64,000 nucleotides of DNA from Chakrabartyella piscis (GTDB lineage Bacteria > Bacillota > Clostridia > Lachnospirales > Anaerotignaceae), in the NCBI GenBank assembly GCA_030067835.1, contig CP092441.1, positions 3,224,001 through 3,288,000 of the forward strand, given 5' to 3'. The position numbers and the translations under genes were made by a program. Under the pieces are notes generated by a model, which did not search any database, had not been told where the DNA came from, and saw only the letters and a list, made by a program, of their open reading frames with translations. Below are positions 18,835 to 27,556 of the stretch, one piece after another; position 1 is the first letter of the stretch; the number at the start of each line of letters is the position of its first letter.

Positions 18835-18901
18835 CTTATCATAAAAAACGTATAGAATAAAGAAAAAAGTACTCATTTCAGTCCATTTCAGGAGGTATGT
18901 T

Positions 18902-19141
18902 ATGCAAGAACAAAAACTAAAATCTGATGATACCATTTCCATTGGGCAAAACATCCGTGAAATTCGCAACAATCGTGGTATTGGACAAACAGAGCTTGTG
19001 ATTTTGTTGCAACTCCAAGGTCTTTCCATCACCAGAGAATCCCTTGTGAAAATAGAACGTGGCATTCAACACATTTACGCATCCCAACTGAAAGCCATAC
19101 GTGATGCTTTGGATACCACATATGATGAACTACTCAAATAA
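18902..19141 (+). CDS. XRE-family helix-turn-helix regulator
   Basis: A 79-aa DNA-binding protein with a single Cro/C1-type helix-turn-helix: IGQNIREIRNNRGIGQTEL, then the recognition region SITRESLVKIERG, ending LDTTYDELLK. CAGGAGG lies upstream of the ATG. It is divergent from the small Cys-rich gene, an arrangement repeated at 51.1-51.7 kb. No effector domain is present. A terminator follows directly. Confidence 0.85.
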   Translation: MQEQKLKSDDTISIGQNIREIRNNRGIGQTELVILLQLQGLSITRESLVKIERGIQHIYASQLKAIRDALDTTYDELLK

Positions 19142-19180
19142 AACAGCCATCACCTTTTCTTGGGTAATCGCTGTTTTTTT
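19139..19180. terminator. Bidirectional terminator between XRE gene and murA
   Basis: Stem AAACAGCCATCACC with GGTAATCGCTGTTT (one mismatch, one wobble), then TTTTTTATT on the plus strand. It serves the convergent XRE and murA genes. Confidence 0.8.
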
Positions 19181-19196
19181 ATTGCCTATCAACTCA

Positions 19197-20456
19197 TTAC
19201 ATCTGTATCTTTTCAATATCAACACCCAATTTCTTTAATTTCTCTTCTATATGATAATACCCACGTTCAATGTGGTGGATTTCTCCAATTTCTGTTTCTC
19301 CTTGTGCTGCCAATGCCAACAAAATCAAAGCAGCACCACCCCTTAAATCTGTTGCCACCACCTGACTGCCTGTGATATGGTCACATCCTTCCACAAAAGC
19401 ATTTCTACTTTCGATGCGAATATCAGCCCCCATACGTTGCATTTCACCAGCGTGTAAAAATCGATTTTCAAACATGGTTTCTGTCACCAAACTACTACCC
19501 TTTGTAATGCTCATTAGGCTCATGAATTGTGCTTGCATATCTGTTGGAAATCCTGGATATGGCATGGTTTTCAATTGCATGGGCAACAACTTCCCTTTGC
19601 GATACACACGCAATCCATTTGCCACTTTTTCTGTTTTCACATTGCATTCCAGAAGTTTTGCAATGACTGGTTTCAAATGCTCTTCTTCCACACCCTCTAG
19701 GACAACATCACCATCTGTCATGGCAGCACCCACCATAAAAGTGCCCGCTTCAATGCGATCTGGAATTACCTGATGACTACAACCATGCAAACCTTCTACA
19801 CCTTCAATATAAATGGTTCCTGTACCATCACCACTGATTTTGGCACCACAGCCACGTAAGAAATTTGCCAAATCTATGATTTCTGGTTCTGCTGCTGCAT
19901 TTTCAATTTTGGTTTTGCCTTTTGCCAGAACTGCTGCCATCATAATGTTTTCTGTAGCACCCACACTTGGGAAATCCAAATACACAATACCACCTTTCAA
20001 ACGCTTTGCCACCAAATCCACAACCCCATATTCCATCTTATCCTTAACACCCATAACTCGAAAGCCTTTCAAGTGCAAATCTACAGGTCTGGTACCAATT
20101 TGGCACCCACCAGGCAATGAAAGCTTTGCAACACCCAAACGTCCAAGCAAGGAGCCAGCCACCAAAAAAGAAGCTCGCATACTTCTAGCCAATTCATATG
20201 GTTCTTCTGGAATCACAAGTTCCAATGCTTCTATTTCCACCTCTTCTTTGTTGCGGTCAAAGCTAATTTTGGCTCCAAATCCTTCTAAGAGTTCCAGCAT
20301 ATGCTCCACATCTGTTAAAGGTGGTACATTTTGGATGATGCATTTTTCTTTGGTCAATAAAGCTGCTGCCAATATGGGTAATGCTGCATTTTTAGCACCA
20401 CTGATTTTCACAGTTCCTGATAACTTGCCACCTGCATGTACAATGAATTTTTCCAT
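19197..20456 (-). CDS. murA: UDP-N-acetylglucosamine 1-carboxyvinyltransferase MurA
   Basis: First committed step of peptidoglycan synthesis: transfers enolpyruvate from PEP to UDP-GlcNAc in the cytoplasm. Lys22 and Asn23 (GAKNAALP) are the conserved substrate-binding pair. The catalytic and fosfomycin-target Cys is C118 in LPGGCQIGTRPVDLH. The second half repeats the inside-out alpha/beta fold, with the FPTDMQAQFM and TVFENRF-like segments. Length 419 aa is typical. The start at 20456 follows AGGAGA. The gene stands alone between terminators and repeats. Confidence 0.96.
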   Translation of the reverse strand: MEKFIVHAGGKLSGTVKISGAKNAALPILAAALLTKEKCIIQNVPPLTDVEHMLELLEGFGAKISFDRNKEEVEIEALELVIPEEPYELARSMRASFLVAGSLLGRLGVAKLSLPGGCQIGTRPVDLHLKGFRVMGVKDKMEYGVVDLVAKRLKGGIVYLDFPSVGATENIMMAAVLAKGKTKIENAAAEPEIIDLANFLRGCGAKISGDGTGTIYIEGVEGLHGCSHQVIPDRIEAGTFMVGAAMTDGDVVLEGVEEEHLKPVIAKLLECNVKTEKVANGLRVYRKGKLLPMQLKTMPYPGFPTDMQAQFMSLMSITKGSSLVTETMFENRFLHAGEMQRMGADIRIESRNAFVEGCDHITGSQVVATDLRGGAALILLALAAQGETEIGEIHHIERGYYHIEEKLKKLGVDIEKIQM

Positions 20457-20830
20457 GATTTTCTCCTATTCCACTGCTCTATGAATTTAGAATGATTTCA
20501 ATTTTCGTAGTATATCCTAAGTTTGATTTTGCATTCTTGAAAGAAATAACGGTTTTGTCATTTTTTGTTTATCCCAATTAAAGATAACGAGACCTAATAT
20601 GTATCACTATCTGTCAATTACGTAGGGAATGCATTGTATGCATTCCGCCTTCAGTACACATACAATGCGTACCCTACAAAATGTAAAATCCTTTTATTTT
20701 TAAACTGGGACTTTTATTTTTGCCAAGCCTACAAAGCCAAATACCAAAACACCAACCTCCAACAAATCGTGGAAACTAACTCAAAATACCATTATCTCTA
20801 GGTTTTTTGTATGATAAATAGTACTTTTTA
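20457..20830. repeat. Intergenic gap with a composite double hairpin
   Basis: At 20620-20680 lies a double hairpin: GGAATGCATTGTATGCATTC and ACATACAATGCGTACC joined by a short spacer and bounded by GTAGGG and CCCTAC. The same composite occurs reversed at 27712-27774. At 20583-20597 is AAGATAACGAGACCT, found again at 32482-32496. No gene is visible. Confidence 0.7.
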
Positions 20831-20860
20831 TTGACAGTTTACCCATTTACCACGTAAAAT
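20831..20860 (+). promoter_or_regulatory. Sigma-A promoter of the MoxR/VWA operon
   Basis: TTGACA (20831-20836), 18-bp spacer, TAAAAT (20855-20860), about 55 bp upstream of the start codon. Confidence 0.65.
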
Positions 20861-20915
20861 ACTGATATTGAGAAAAAAAAGTCAAACATAACCAATATGC
20901 ATAAGAAAGGTTGAT

Positions 20916-21734
20916 ATGAATATGAATACAGCGTTCCAAGGCAGTGAAAATTACGTTGCAAGTGCAGAGCTGATGCGTTCTGTAAACATTGCAATCGCAC
21001 TTCAAAAACCACTTCTCATCAAAGGGGAACCAGGTACAGGTAAAACCATGCTTGCAGAAGCAATTTCCAAATCTCTTGGCAAAAAGCTCATCATTTGGAA
21101 CATCAAATCCACCACAAAAGCACAAGATGGTTTGTATGTATATGACGTGGTACAACGTCTTTACGATAGCCAATTTGGTAATGAAGGTGTAGATGACATT
21201 GGCAAATATGTAAAAATGGGTAAACTTGGGGAAGCATTCTCCGCTGATGAACAAGTGATTTTGCTCATTGACGAAATCGACAAAGCAGACTTGGAATTCC
21301 CTAACGATTTGCTTTGGGAACTCGACAAAATGGAATTTTACATCCCAGAAACCAAAGAAACTGTAAAAGCAAAACAACGTCCAATCGTAATTGTAACTTC
21401 CAACGCAGAAAAAGAATTGCCAGATGCATTCCTTCGTCGTTGTATCTTCCACTACATTGAATTCCCAGATGCAGACCAAATGAAAGAAATTATTGATGTG
21501 CATTTTGATAACTTGGAAGAAAAATTGTTGGATCAAGTTTTGGAAACCTTCTATTGGATTCGTGGTGTCTATAACTTGCAGAAAAAACCAAGCACATCTG
21601 AAGTTTTGGATTGGATCCAAGCACTCATTTTGGGTGGTATGAAACCAGAAGATATTGACAAAAAAGTGCCATTTGCTGGTGTTTTGTTGAAGAAAAACGA
21701 AGATATCGACACTGTAAAACGTTATTTAAAATAA
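20916..21734 (+). CDS. MoxR-type AAA+ ATPase
   Basis: A 272-aa AAA+ protein. Walker A is GEPGTGKT (residues 37-44), Walker B is VILLIDEIDKAD, sensor 1 lies in VIVTSNAEKELPDAFLRR, and the arginine finger is probably within that last segment. MoxR ATPases act as chaperones that remodel or load metals into partner proteins, usually with a VWA-domain partner encoded next door. That partner follows 14 bp downstream. Codons and strand agree with a two-gene operon from the promoter at 20831. The client protein is not identifiable here. Confidence 0.9.
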   Translation: MNMNTAFQGSENYVASAELMRSVNIAIALQKPLLIKGEPGTGKTMLAEAISKSLGKKLIIWNIKSTTKAQDGLYVYDVVQRLYDSQFGNEGVDDIGKYVKMGKLGEAFSADEQVILLIDEIDKADLEFPNDLLWELDKMEFYIPETKETVKAKQRPIVIVTSNAEKELPDAFLRRCIFHYIEFPDADQMKEIIDVHFDNLEEKLLDQVLETFYWIRGVYNLQKKPSTSEVLDWIQALILGGMKPEDIDKKVPFAGVLLKKNEDIDTVKRYLK

Positions 21735-21748
21735 GAGTAGGTGAGTAG

Positions 21749-22945
21749 ATGTTTACAGCATTCTTTTACTTGCTTCGTGGCAGAGGGATTCATGTTTCTT
21801 TAAACGAATGGATGTCTTTGTTGGAAGCATTGGAAAAAGGCTTGCATGGTTCTAGCTTCACAGGCTTTTATTACCTATGTCGTAGTGTGTTGGTGAAAAG
21901 CGAAACAGAATTCGATAAATTTGATGGTGCTTTCTTGGAATTTTTCAAAGATATGCCACCAACAGACGAATTGCCAAAGGAATTGTTGGAATGGTTGGAA
22001 AAGCCAAAAGACAAACCTGGTGAAGAATTTGATATGGAACGTGCAATGCAAAATGATTTGATTGATCAAATAGATATCCAAAAGAAATTTTTGGAAACAT
22101 TGGAAGCACAAAAAGAAGAACACAATGGTGGTAGTCGTTGGGTTGGTACTGGTGGTGTTTCTTTGTATGGAAATAGCGGTTTCAGCCCTAGAGGGATTCG
22201 TGTGGGTGGCGAAGGTGGTGGCAGACGTGCTTTCCAAGTGGCAAGCGAACGTAAATTCCGTGACTTTAGAGAAGACAACACCTTGGATATCCGCCAATAC
22301 CAAATGGCATTTCGTAAATTGCGTGAGTTCTCTTCTCGTATCGACGAAGCCAGAACCGAATTTGACATTGATGGTACCATCCAAGAAACTTGTGACAATG
22401 CTGGTAGTTTGCAAATCGTATACGACAAACCTAGAAAAAATACCGTTAAGGTGTTGTTGTTGATGGATAGTGGCGGTTCTATGGACTTCTATAGTCGTAT
22501 GTGTAGCGCTTTGTTCCAAGGTGCCAATAAAGCAAACCATTTCAAGGATTTGCAGGTATTCTACTTCCATAACTGCATTTATTCCAAAGTATACACAGAC
22601 CCATTGTTGCGTCCTAGAAATGTGGTGCCAACAGAATGGATTTTGCGTAACTTGAGCAGTGAATATAAGGTCATTATCGTTGGTGATGCACAAATGGAAC
22701 CATCAGAGTTATTGGAACCAAGTTATTATAACTATGGTGCTCGTGATGAAGTGACTGGTTTGGAATGGTTGAAACGATTCAAGGATAAATACCCTCATAT
22801 TGTGTGGTTGAACCCTTCTGCTCGCCCATTGTATGGTGGTTGGTGGGCTAAAACATATGATGTGTTGCATAATGAATTCGATATGTATCCATTGACATTG
22901 GAAGAATTGCAAAAAGCACTGAAAAAATTGATGGTGAATAAATAA
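21749..22945 (+). CDS. CoxE-like VWA-domain protein
   Basis: A 398-aa protein with a helical N-terminal part and a C-terminal von Willebrand A domain. The MIDAS-type motif reads LLMDSGGSMDFY (DxGxS instead of the usual DxSxS). The middle has a Gly/Arg-rich loop (about residues 130-165). The family partner is the preceding MoxR ATPase, and the pair is thought to form a chaperone. There is no signal peptide, so the site is cytoplasmic. Start follows GTAGGTGAG. A terminator hairpin comes right after the stop. Confidence 0.88.
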   Translation: MFTAFFYLLRGRGIHVSLNEWMSLLEALEKGLHGSSFTGFYYLCRSVLVKSETEFDKFDGAFLEFFKDMPPTDELPKELLEWLEKPKDKPGEEFDMERAMQNDLIDQIDIQKKFLETLEAQKEEHNGGSRWVGTGGVSLYGNSGFSPRGIRVGGEGGGRRAFQVASERKFRDFREDNTLDIRQYQMAFRKLREFSSRIDEARTEFDIDGTIQETCDNAGSLQIVYDKPRKNTVKVLLLMDSGGSMDFYSRMCSALFQGANKANHFKDLQVFYFHNCIYSKVYTDPLLRPRNVVPTEWILRNLSSEYKVIIVGDAQMEPSELLEPSYYNYGARDEVTGLEWLKRFKDKYPHIVWLNPSARPLYGGWWAKTYDVLHNEFDMYPLTLEELQKALKKLMVNK

Positions 22946-22950
22946 TTTTC

Positions 22951-22979
22951 AGGGGTGGATTTCGTATCCCCCCTTTTTT
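22951..22979 (+). terminator. Terminator of the MoxR/VWA operon
   Basis: Stem GGGGTGGAT, loop TTCGT, ATCCCCCC, then TTTTTT. Located 5 bp after the VWA stop codon. Confidence 0.8.
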
Positions 22980-22984
22980 GTGGC

Positions 22985-23172
22985 TGTTTATGACGGTAGG
23001 GTCAAGACCCTACCCTACAATTGTATCCACAAACTACGATTTTGTCATTCAGAACGCAGTGAAGAATCCAAATCACAAACCACGGGCGTACACACAGGTA
23101 CGCCCCTACAAAACCCAACCCACAAACTACAGTTTTGTCATTCCAAGGAATGCAATGACGAAGAATCTGAAG
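22985..23172. repeat. Four alternating dispersed repeats
   Basis: Hairpins at 22990-23027 (GGTAGGGTCAAGACCCTACC) and 23082-23112 (GGGCGTACACACAGGTACGC) alternate with TCATTC-family copies at 23041-23068 and 23136-23168 (GTCATTCCAAGGAATGCAAT, then GACGAAGAATC). No gene in this stretch. Confidence 0.8.
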
Positions 23173-23193
23173 CCAGAAATTTCATAAAAAACA

Positions 23194-23226
23194 AAACGGT
23201 ATCGACTGGTTGGTCGGTACCGTTTT
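23194..23226. terminator. Bidirectional terminator
   Basis: Stem AAAACGGTATCGAC with GTCGGTACCGTTTT (one wobble), loop TGGTTG, flanked by A and T runs. Lies between convergent genes. Confidence 0.83.
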
Positions 23227-23261
23227 TGTATGTGTCAATTCAATTTGATTCAATTTTATTT

Positions 23262-24875
23262 TTAGTGCAATTCCACTACCACAGAGCCACCATTTCCATC
23301 TTCTGCAAATTCAAACTCCACTTGATCACCAACAGACATGGTTACAATTTCCATATGGTCTTTTGCCACCACTTGGTACAAGGTTTCATCATCTTCCACT
23401 TGCATCAAATACACAGTGTTGCCATCTACAACAATATCTGCCAAAACAGTGATGATACCCTCTACTTCATGGGATTCCACAACTGGTGTTGCTGTTTCAA
23501 TGCCACTTCCTTGCATCAAATTGCGATATGCCGCTTCACAATCCCCAACAGTGTCACCTGTTGCTACAATTTGGTATTTTTGGATGTTGACCATTGCATA
23601 TTGTTTCACCAAACCAGCAGCATCTTTCAAAGACAAGAAGTAGGTTGGTTCTCCAGCAATGTTTAGGAGAATTGGGAAAGTTGCAGTGTATCCCAAATGT
23701 TGTACTTGACCTTCTGCTGAAGACATGGCTGAAATTTCCTTTGCACCAGAAATCAAATAATACTTGGTTTCTTTGGTTCTACAGTTCATGAGGACGAAAC
23801 CAACATTGGACTCATCAGCACCAATGGAAGTAACCCCTGTATATACCCAAACATCACCTTCAAGGGCAATGTAGTTGTAACCTTCTGTGGATTGCAAGCA
23901 ATCTCTTTGACCAAACATACTATTGATGAACCCATTTTTCAAAGTTCCATAGTAGTCATATTGTGCAACCAACAAACTTGCATCGTAAACTTGATCCACC
24001 CAATTTGGCACATCTGCCACATCGTAATATTGGTGTTCACCAGTTTGTGCATTCACCAAAATTGCACCAATGATATCAGTACCACCAAACAAACCAATGG
24101 TTTTGTCCTCTACAGCACATACCCAATATGGTGTACCTTCTTCGTCAATTTCAAATTTGGTACTATAAATCATGGCTGTTGGATAGTTGAAACGTACATG
24201 ACGATACAAGTTTCTACCAAAGTATTCTGCTGGAGAATACATGATGCCATCTTCCAAACGCACCAATTCTACGTCTTGTGTGGTCATATCAATACTGATG
24301 TATCCTGGGATACCTGTGCTACGGTTTGTAATCCATTTGATGACATCACCATATTTGAGTGGTGTCACACGAATGGGCTTGTCCAAATAATTGATTTGAT
24401 TGAAGTATGCACTGACTTCATATTGGGAAACCATGTCTACCATGCTACCCATTTCACGTTCTGCAAGTCTGGATGCAGAGTCGCTATCGAGAATTGGAAT
24501 TTTACTATAATCCACTTCTGTGATATCTTCTGTGAAATCGCCAGATTGTACATTGAGCAATTCGCTGTAGGAAGATGCACGCAAAATTGGAGAAGAAATC
24601 AATGTACCACCAAAATAAATCACTGCCAAACCAATGGGAATCACAATGAATTTTTTGTATTTGTTGCGATATTCTGCTCGTTTCTCAGGTTCACCATTTA
24701 AAAACAGCACTTGTACAATGGAAAAAGCATTGACCACAACTGCCACAACCGCCATGGTGGTAAAGAACATCCAGGTTTCTTGTGAATGGATATTCATTGC
24801 TGGCAAATAGTAGTAATACATCACACCCCAAATGAGTATGGTTAAAATAATGGGTAGTACACGTTTTTTAGACAT
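23262..24875 (-). CDS. Uncharacterised membrane protein with large extracytoplasmic part
   Basis: I do not recognise a named function. The 537-aa protein begins MSKKRVLPIILTILIWG. It has three likely transmembrane segments in the first 110 residues (about 6-24, 36-58 and 75-95). A long polar domain follows, with repeated beta-rich text such as YWVCAVEDKTIGLFGGTD and GAILVNAQTGEHQYYDV. Near the C-terminus are short beta repeats (GIITVLADIVVDGNTVYLMQ). AGGAGG precedes the ATG. It is transcribed alone. Similar proteins occur in other Clostridia, but I cannot assign a pathway. Confidence 0.7.
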   Translation of the reverse strand: MSKKRVLPIILTILIWGVMYYYYLPAMNIHSQETWMFFTTMAVVAVVVNAFSIVQVLFLNGEPEKRAEYRNKYKKFIVIPIGLAVIYFGGTLISSPILRASSYSELLNVQSGDFTEDITEVDYSKIPILDSDSASRLAEREMGSMVDMVSQYEVSAYFNQINYLDKPIRVTPLKYGDVIKWITNRSTGIPGYISIDMTTQDVELVRLEDGIMYSPAEYFGRNLYRHVRFNYPTAMIYSTKFEIDEEGTPYWVCAVEDKTIGLFGGTDIIGAILVNAQTGEHQYYDVADVPNWVDQVYDASLLVAQYDYYGTLKNGFINSMFGQRDCLQSTEGYNYIALEGDVWVYTGVTSIGADESNVGFVLMNCRTKETKYYLISGAKEISAMSSAEGQVQHLGYTATFPILLNIAGEPTYFLSLKDAAGLVKQYAMVNIQKYQIVATGDTVGDCEAAYRNLMQGSGIETATPVVESHEVEGIITVLADIVVDGNTVYLMQVEDDETLYQVVAKDHMEIVTMSVGDQVEFEFAEDGNGGSVVVELH

Positions 24876-25059
24876 ATGAGTCCTCCTAATTAAATTTTAT
24901 AATTACCTCTTTACATATCCTTGCAGATTGATTATACTGAAAAAAACAAAGGAAGCAATTTGGTTCCATCAAATGCTACTTTCACTATACTATACTATAT
25001 TTCAAATCAAATGTATAGGCGAAAATCCTTACAAAAACATAAAGAAGGAAGTGAATCCT

Positions 25060-25731
25060 ATGAAAATTGAACGTGTGAGCGAAAACCAATTGAAACTCAC
25101 CTTAACCCGTGCAGACCTATCTGAACGTAATTTGCGTTTGGAAGATTTGATTACACCATCTGCGAAAACACAAAAATTGTTCCGTGATATTATGGAACAA
25201 GCCCTTGAAGAATATGACTTTATCGAAGAAAATGCGCCCATTATGGTGGAAGCAGCACCTCTAGGTATGGATGGTATTATGATCATTGTGACCAAAATCA
25301 ACAACCAAGAGGAGGAAGATGAACACAACACCCATTTCTTCCCAGCTGATAAGATTATGAAAAAACGCAAATCTTTTGATGTGACGGATAAAATTACACA
25401 AAAAGAAAGCACCACTCATACAAAAAATGGTGCCCAATCTATGTTGATTTATTCCTTTGCAGCTTTGGATGATGTCATTTCTGTCAGTGGCGAATTGTCT
25501 GGTTTCTTCATTGGCGAAAGTGCTTTGTACAAAAATGAAGGTCGTTTCTTCTTGGTATTGAAAGAAACCAGTCCATGTGAAGAAAGCACCAAGCACCTAG
25601 AAAGCCAATTGGAAGAATATGGTCAGAAACACATTTCCACACCACTAGCAAAATCCTATTTGATGGAACATGGTGAAGAGATGGTTAAAAATGAAGCAGT
25701 TTACGCATTGTCCATTGCATGTGGCGTATAA
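25060..25731 (+). CDS. mecA: Adaptor protein MecA
   Basis: Adaptor that delivers substrates to the ClpC/ClpP protease in low-GC Gram-positives. The 223-aa protein starts MKIERVSENQLKLTLTRADL, the typical N-terminal substrate-binding part. It ends with the ClpC-binding domain (YSFAALDDVISVSGELSG ... GRFFLVLKE). An acidic, charged linker lies at about residues 85-125. The ATG at 25060 follows GAAGGAAGTG. A strong terminator follows, so it is monocistronic. Confidence 0.93.
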   Translation: MKIERVSENQLKLTLTRADLSERNLRLEDLITPSAKTQKLFRDIMEQALEEYDFIEENAPIMVEAAPLGMDGIMIIVTKINNQEEEDEHNTHFFPADKIMKKRKSFDVTDKITQKESTTHTKNGAQSMLIYSFAALDDVISVSGELSGFFIGESALYKNEGRFFLVLKETSPCEESTKHLESQLEEYGQKHISTPLAKSYLMEHGEEMVKNEAVYALSIACGV

Positions 25732-25744
25732 GCAAACAAAACCG

Positions 25745-25772
25745 AAAAGCGGTCTTAGGACTGCTTTTTTTA
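25745..25772 (+). terminator. Terminator of mecA
   Basis: AAAAGCGGTC, loop TTAG, GACTGCTTTTTTT: ten paired positions and a T run. Confidence 0.88.
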
Positions 25773-25808
25773 TTGGAATTTGGATGGTATTGATGTGGTG
25801 GTTTTGAG

Positions 25809-25842
25809 TTTGTAGTGGATGGCGTCCCCGACATCCCGTTGC
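25809..25842. repeat. Hairpin repeat
   Basis: One copy of the GGATGGCGTCCCCGACATCC type with edge TTGTAGT, between mecA and the holin-like gene. Confidence 0.72.
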
Positions 25843-25927
25843 ATTTAGTGATTTCATATATTGGCAATTGTACCATTTTCTATATTTTACCATATACTAT
25901 ACCAACTGATTACAAGGAGTTTTGTAT

Positions 25928-26239
25928 ATGGCACAACTGAAAATTTATTTGAATCGTTTGAAGAAACCAGCCACCTTTGCCAGTATCATGTCCCAATTGA
26001 TGACACTTTTGATGCGTGCCAATTTGGATGTGGATTATGCCACCATTTTACACATTTTTACAGGAATCACAGCCATTGTCACTGTTTTGGGTATTCTATC
26101 CAATCCAGACACCCAAAACAAAGGATATGGTGAAGACTTTGCCTACTGCGAGCAGTGCCAAGGTAACACGCCACATCTTGCTGTTGGTGGCAAATCCCTT
26201 TGTCAATATTGTGGTTGCGAAGTGCCTGGTAAATCTTGA
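25928..26239 (+). CDS. Phage holin-like protein with C-terminal zinc ribbon
   Basis: A 103-aa protein in two parts. Residues 1-68 resemble phi-LC3-family phage holins: a short basic start with RLKKP, two hydrophobic segments (about 17-32 and 40-58), and the family-like ending ILSNPDTQNKGYGED. Residues 72-100 add a zinc ribbon with C-x2-C and C-x2-C (YCEQCQG and LCQYCGC). Holins make lesions in the membrane so that endolysin can escape; a zinc ribbon tail is not usual. No phage genes lie nearby. The ATG at 25928 has AAGGAG nine bases upstream. Confidence 0.65.
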   Translation: MAQLKIYLNRLKKPATFASIMSQLMTLLMRANLDVDYATILHIFTGITAIVTVLGILSNPDTQNKGYGEDFAYCEQCQGNTPHLAVGGKSLCQYCGCEVPGKS

Positions 26240-26242
26240 AGT

Positions 26243-26458
26243 TGCACTACGGGTGCCGAAACGACACCCCTACAAAGCCATAAATACTCTGGCACTTGTA
26301 GGGGCGATTCACGAATCGCCCGAAAACCAAGATCCTTCATTGCATTCAGGATGACATAGTATATAGATTGGTCATTGTAGGGGCGACCTGTGGTCGCCTG
26401 TCATCAATTGGACAACAAAAAAGGGTCGATGTGGGCATCGACCCCTACGTTATCATAT
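26243..26458. repeat. Four hairpin repeats, the last serving as a terminator
   Basis: Copies at 26246-26274 (GGGTGCCGAAACGACACCCC), 26296-26325 (GGGGCGATTCACGAATCGCC), 26374-26403 (GGGGCGACCTGTGGTCGCCT) and 26423-26452 (GGGTCGATGTGGGCATCGAC). A TCATTC-family partial copy lies at 26329-26357. On the minus strand the last hairpin is followed by TTTTTTG and suits termination of the gene ending at 26474. Confidence 0.78.
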
Positions 26459-26473
26459 GAAATTTCTTTAGCT

Positions 26474-27556
26474 TTATTTTACAATGACTTCCAAACCAAC
26501 AAAAGCGTTAAATGCCATTGCTGGTACCAACAAAGTTCCATTTTCTGCGATATAAGGTGCAGCACCCAATTCCACTGGTGCAGTCATACCATAGATATCT
26601 TCTTGTGTTGCTGTGGAAACATACAAATCTTGTCCTACTGTGAAGTTCATGGTACGCATTTCATTGGCGATGGTTGCTGTTTTTTCTGCTGCGTTCCAAG
26701 CCAAAGTCAAGTCCAAAGCAGTTACCACATCACGCAAAGAAACATATGCCACTTCGTTTGTGTAAACCACTTCTGTATCAATTGCATTGCCATTGATTGC
26801 AAATGGAACCACTTGGATTTCCATAACTTTGCTCACTTCACCTGTCATATCTTTCCAAACCAATACACGAGAGTTATAAGCAACTTCGCCCACTGTGGTC
26901 AATTCTTCTTTGCCAAATACATCCAATGGCATATCTGCATCCAATGTAAAGGAAGTTTCTACATCAGATGTACCAAATGTCACTGCATTTCCTTGGTTCA
27001 TGATGTTTGTGATATCCAAAAGCATTGGAGCTGCTGCATCCATAGCCATATTGATGATGATTGCTTCTGCAAATCTTTGTGGTGGCAAACTCATGGTTTG
27101 TTGCATTCCCATATACGCATAAGCAGATGTGACACCTTCCAAATCTTCCAAAGAAAGGGATTCGCCTGTCATTGCATCCACAATCAAAGTGCTACCATTG
27201 CCATTGAGTTGTGTCATTTGTTCGTTCATATCCAATGCCAAAATGGAGAAATTGCCATTTTCGTCTACTGTAACTGGTTCTACAGAGAAGTAACCCAATT
27301 CACGTACAGGCATACCCAACATTGCTTCCTCTTCATCGATCATCATAACGCCTTCTTCTTCATTAACACCAAAGTCCAAAAGCATATCGCTACCATCAAT
27401 CATCATAATGCCATCTTCTTCGTTTGTCCCAAAATCCAAAAGCATTTCATCGTTGTTTTCACCTACGTTTGGGTTACTGTCGATTCCATTTGCAAATGCG
27501 GTTGTTGCGCCAATTGCCACTACTGCTGCTAAAGTAAAAGGTACTAATTTTTTCAT
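26474..27556 (-). CDS. Secreted stalk-domain protein with tandem acidic repeats
   Basis: A 360-aa exported protein. The signal peptide is MKKLVPFTLAAVVAIGATTAFA. Two direct repeats of about 20 residues follow (MLLDFGTNEEDGIMMID, then MLLDFGVNEEEGVMMID), strongly acidic. The C-terminal 120 residues look like a copper amine oxidase N-terminal-like stalk domain (YVSLRDVVTALDLTLAW, KTATI, TLLVPAMAFNAFVG), a cell-surface module without catalytic role. AGGAGG precedes the ATG at 27556. Function unknown; surface or matrix protein is inference. It is a distant analogue of the gene at 60885. Confidence 0.75.
   Translation of the reverse strand: MKKLVPFTLAAVVAIGATTAFANGIDSNPNVGENNDEMLLDFGTNEEDGIMMIDGSDMLLDFGVNEEEGVMMIDEEEAMLGMPVRELGYFSVEPVTVDENGNFSILALDMNEQMTQLNGNGSTLIVDAMTGESLSLEDLEGVTSAYAYMGMQQTMSLPPQRFAEAIIINMAMDAAAPMLLDITNIMNQGNAVTFGTSDVETSFTLDADMPLDVFGKEELTTVGEVAYNSRVLVWKDMTGEVSKVMEIQVVPFAINGNAIDTEVVYTNEVAYVSLRDVVTALDLTLAWNAAEKTATIANEMRTMNFTVGQDLYVSTATQEDIYGMTAPVELGAAPYIAENGTLLVPAMAFNAFVGLEVIVK

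Noticed and set aside
18902..19141. Antitoxin with the Cys-rich protein as toxin
   Set aside because: Divergent rather than co-directional, and the small protein lacks any known toxin motif; a regulator/target relation is more economical.
25928..26239. Part of a prophage
   Set aside because: No other phage gene, integrase or endolysin lies beside the holin-like gene.
26390..27532. A 380-codon plus-strand frame
   Set aside because: Antisense of the stalk-domain gene; no ribosome site and Cys/His-rich nonsense composition.
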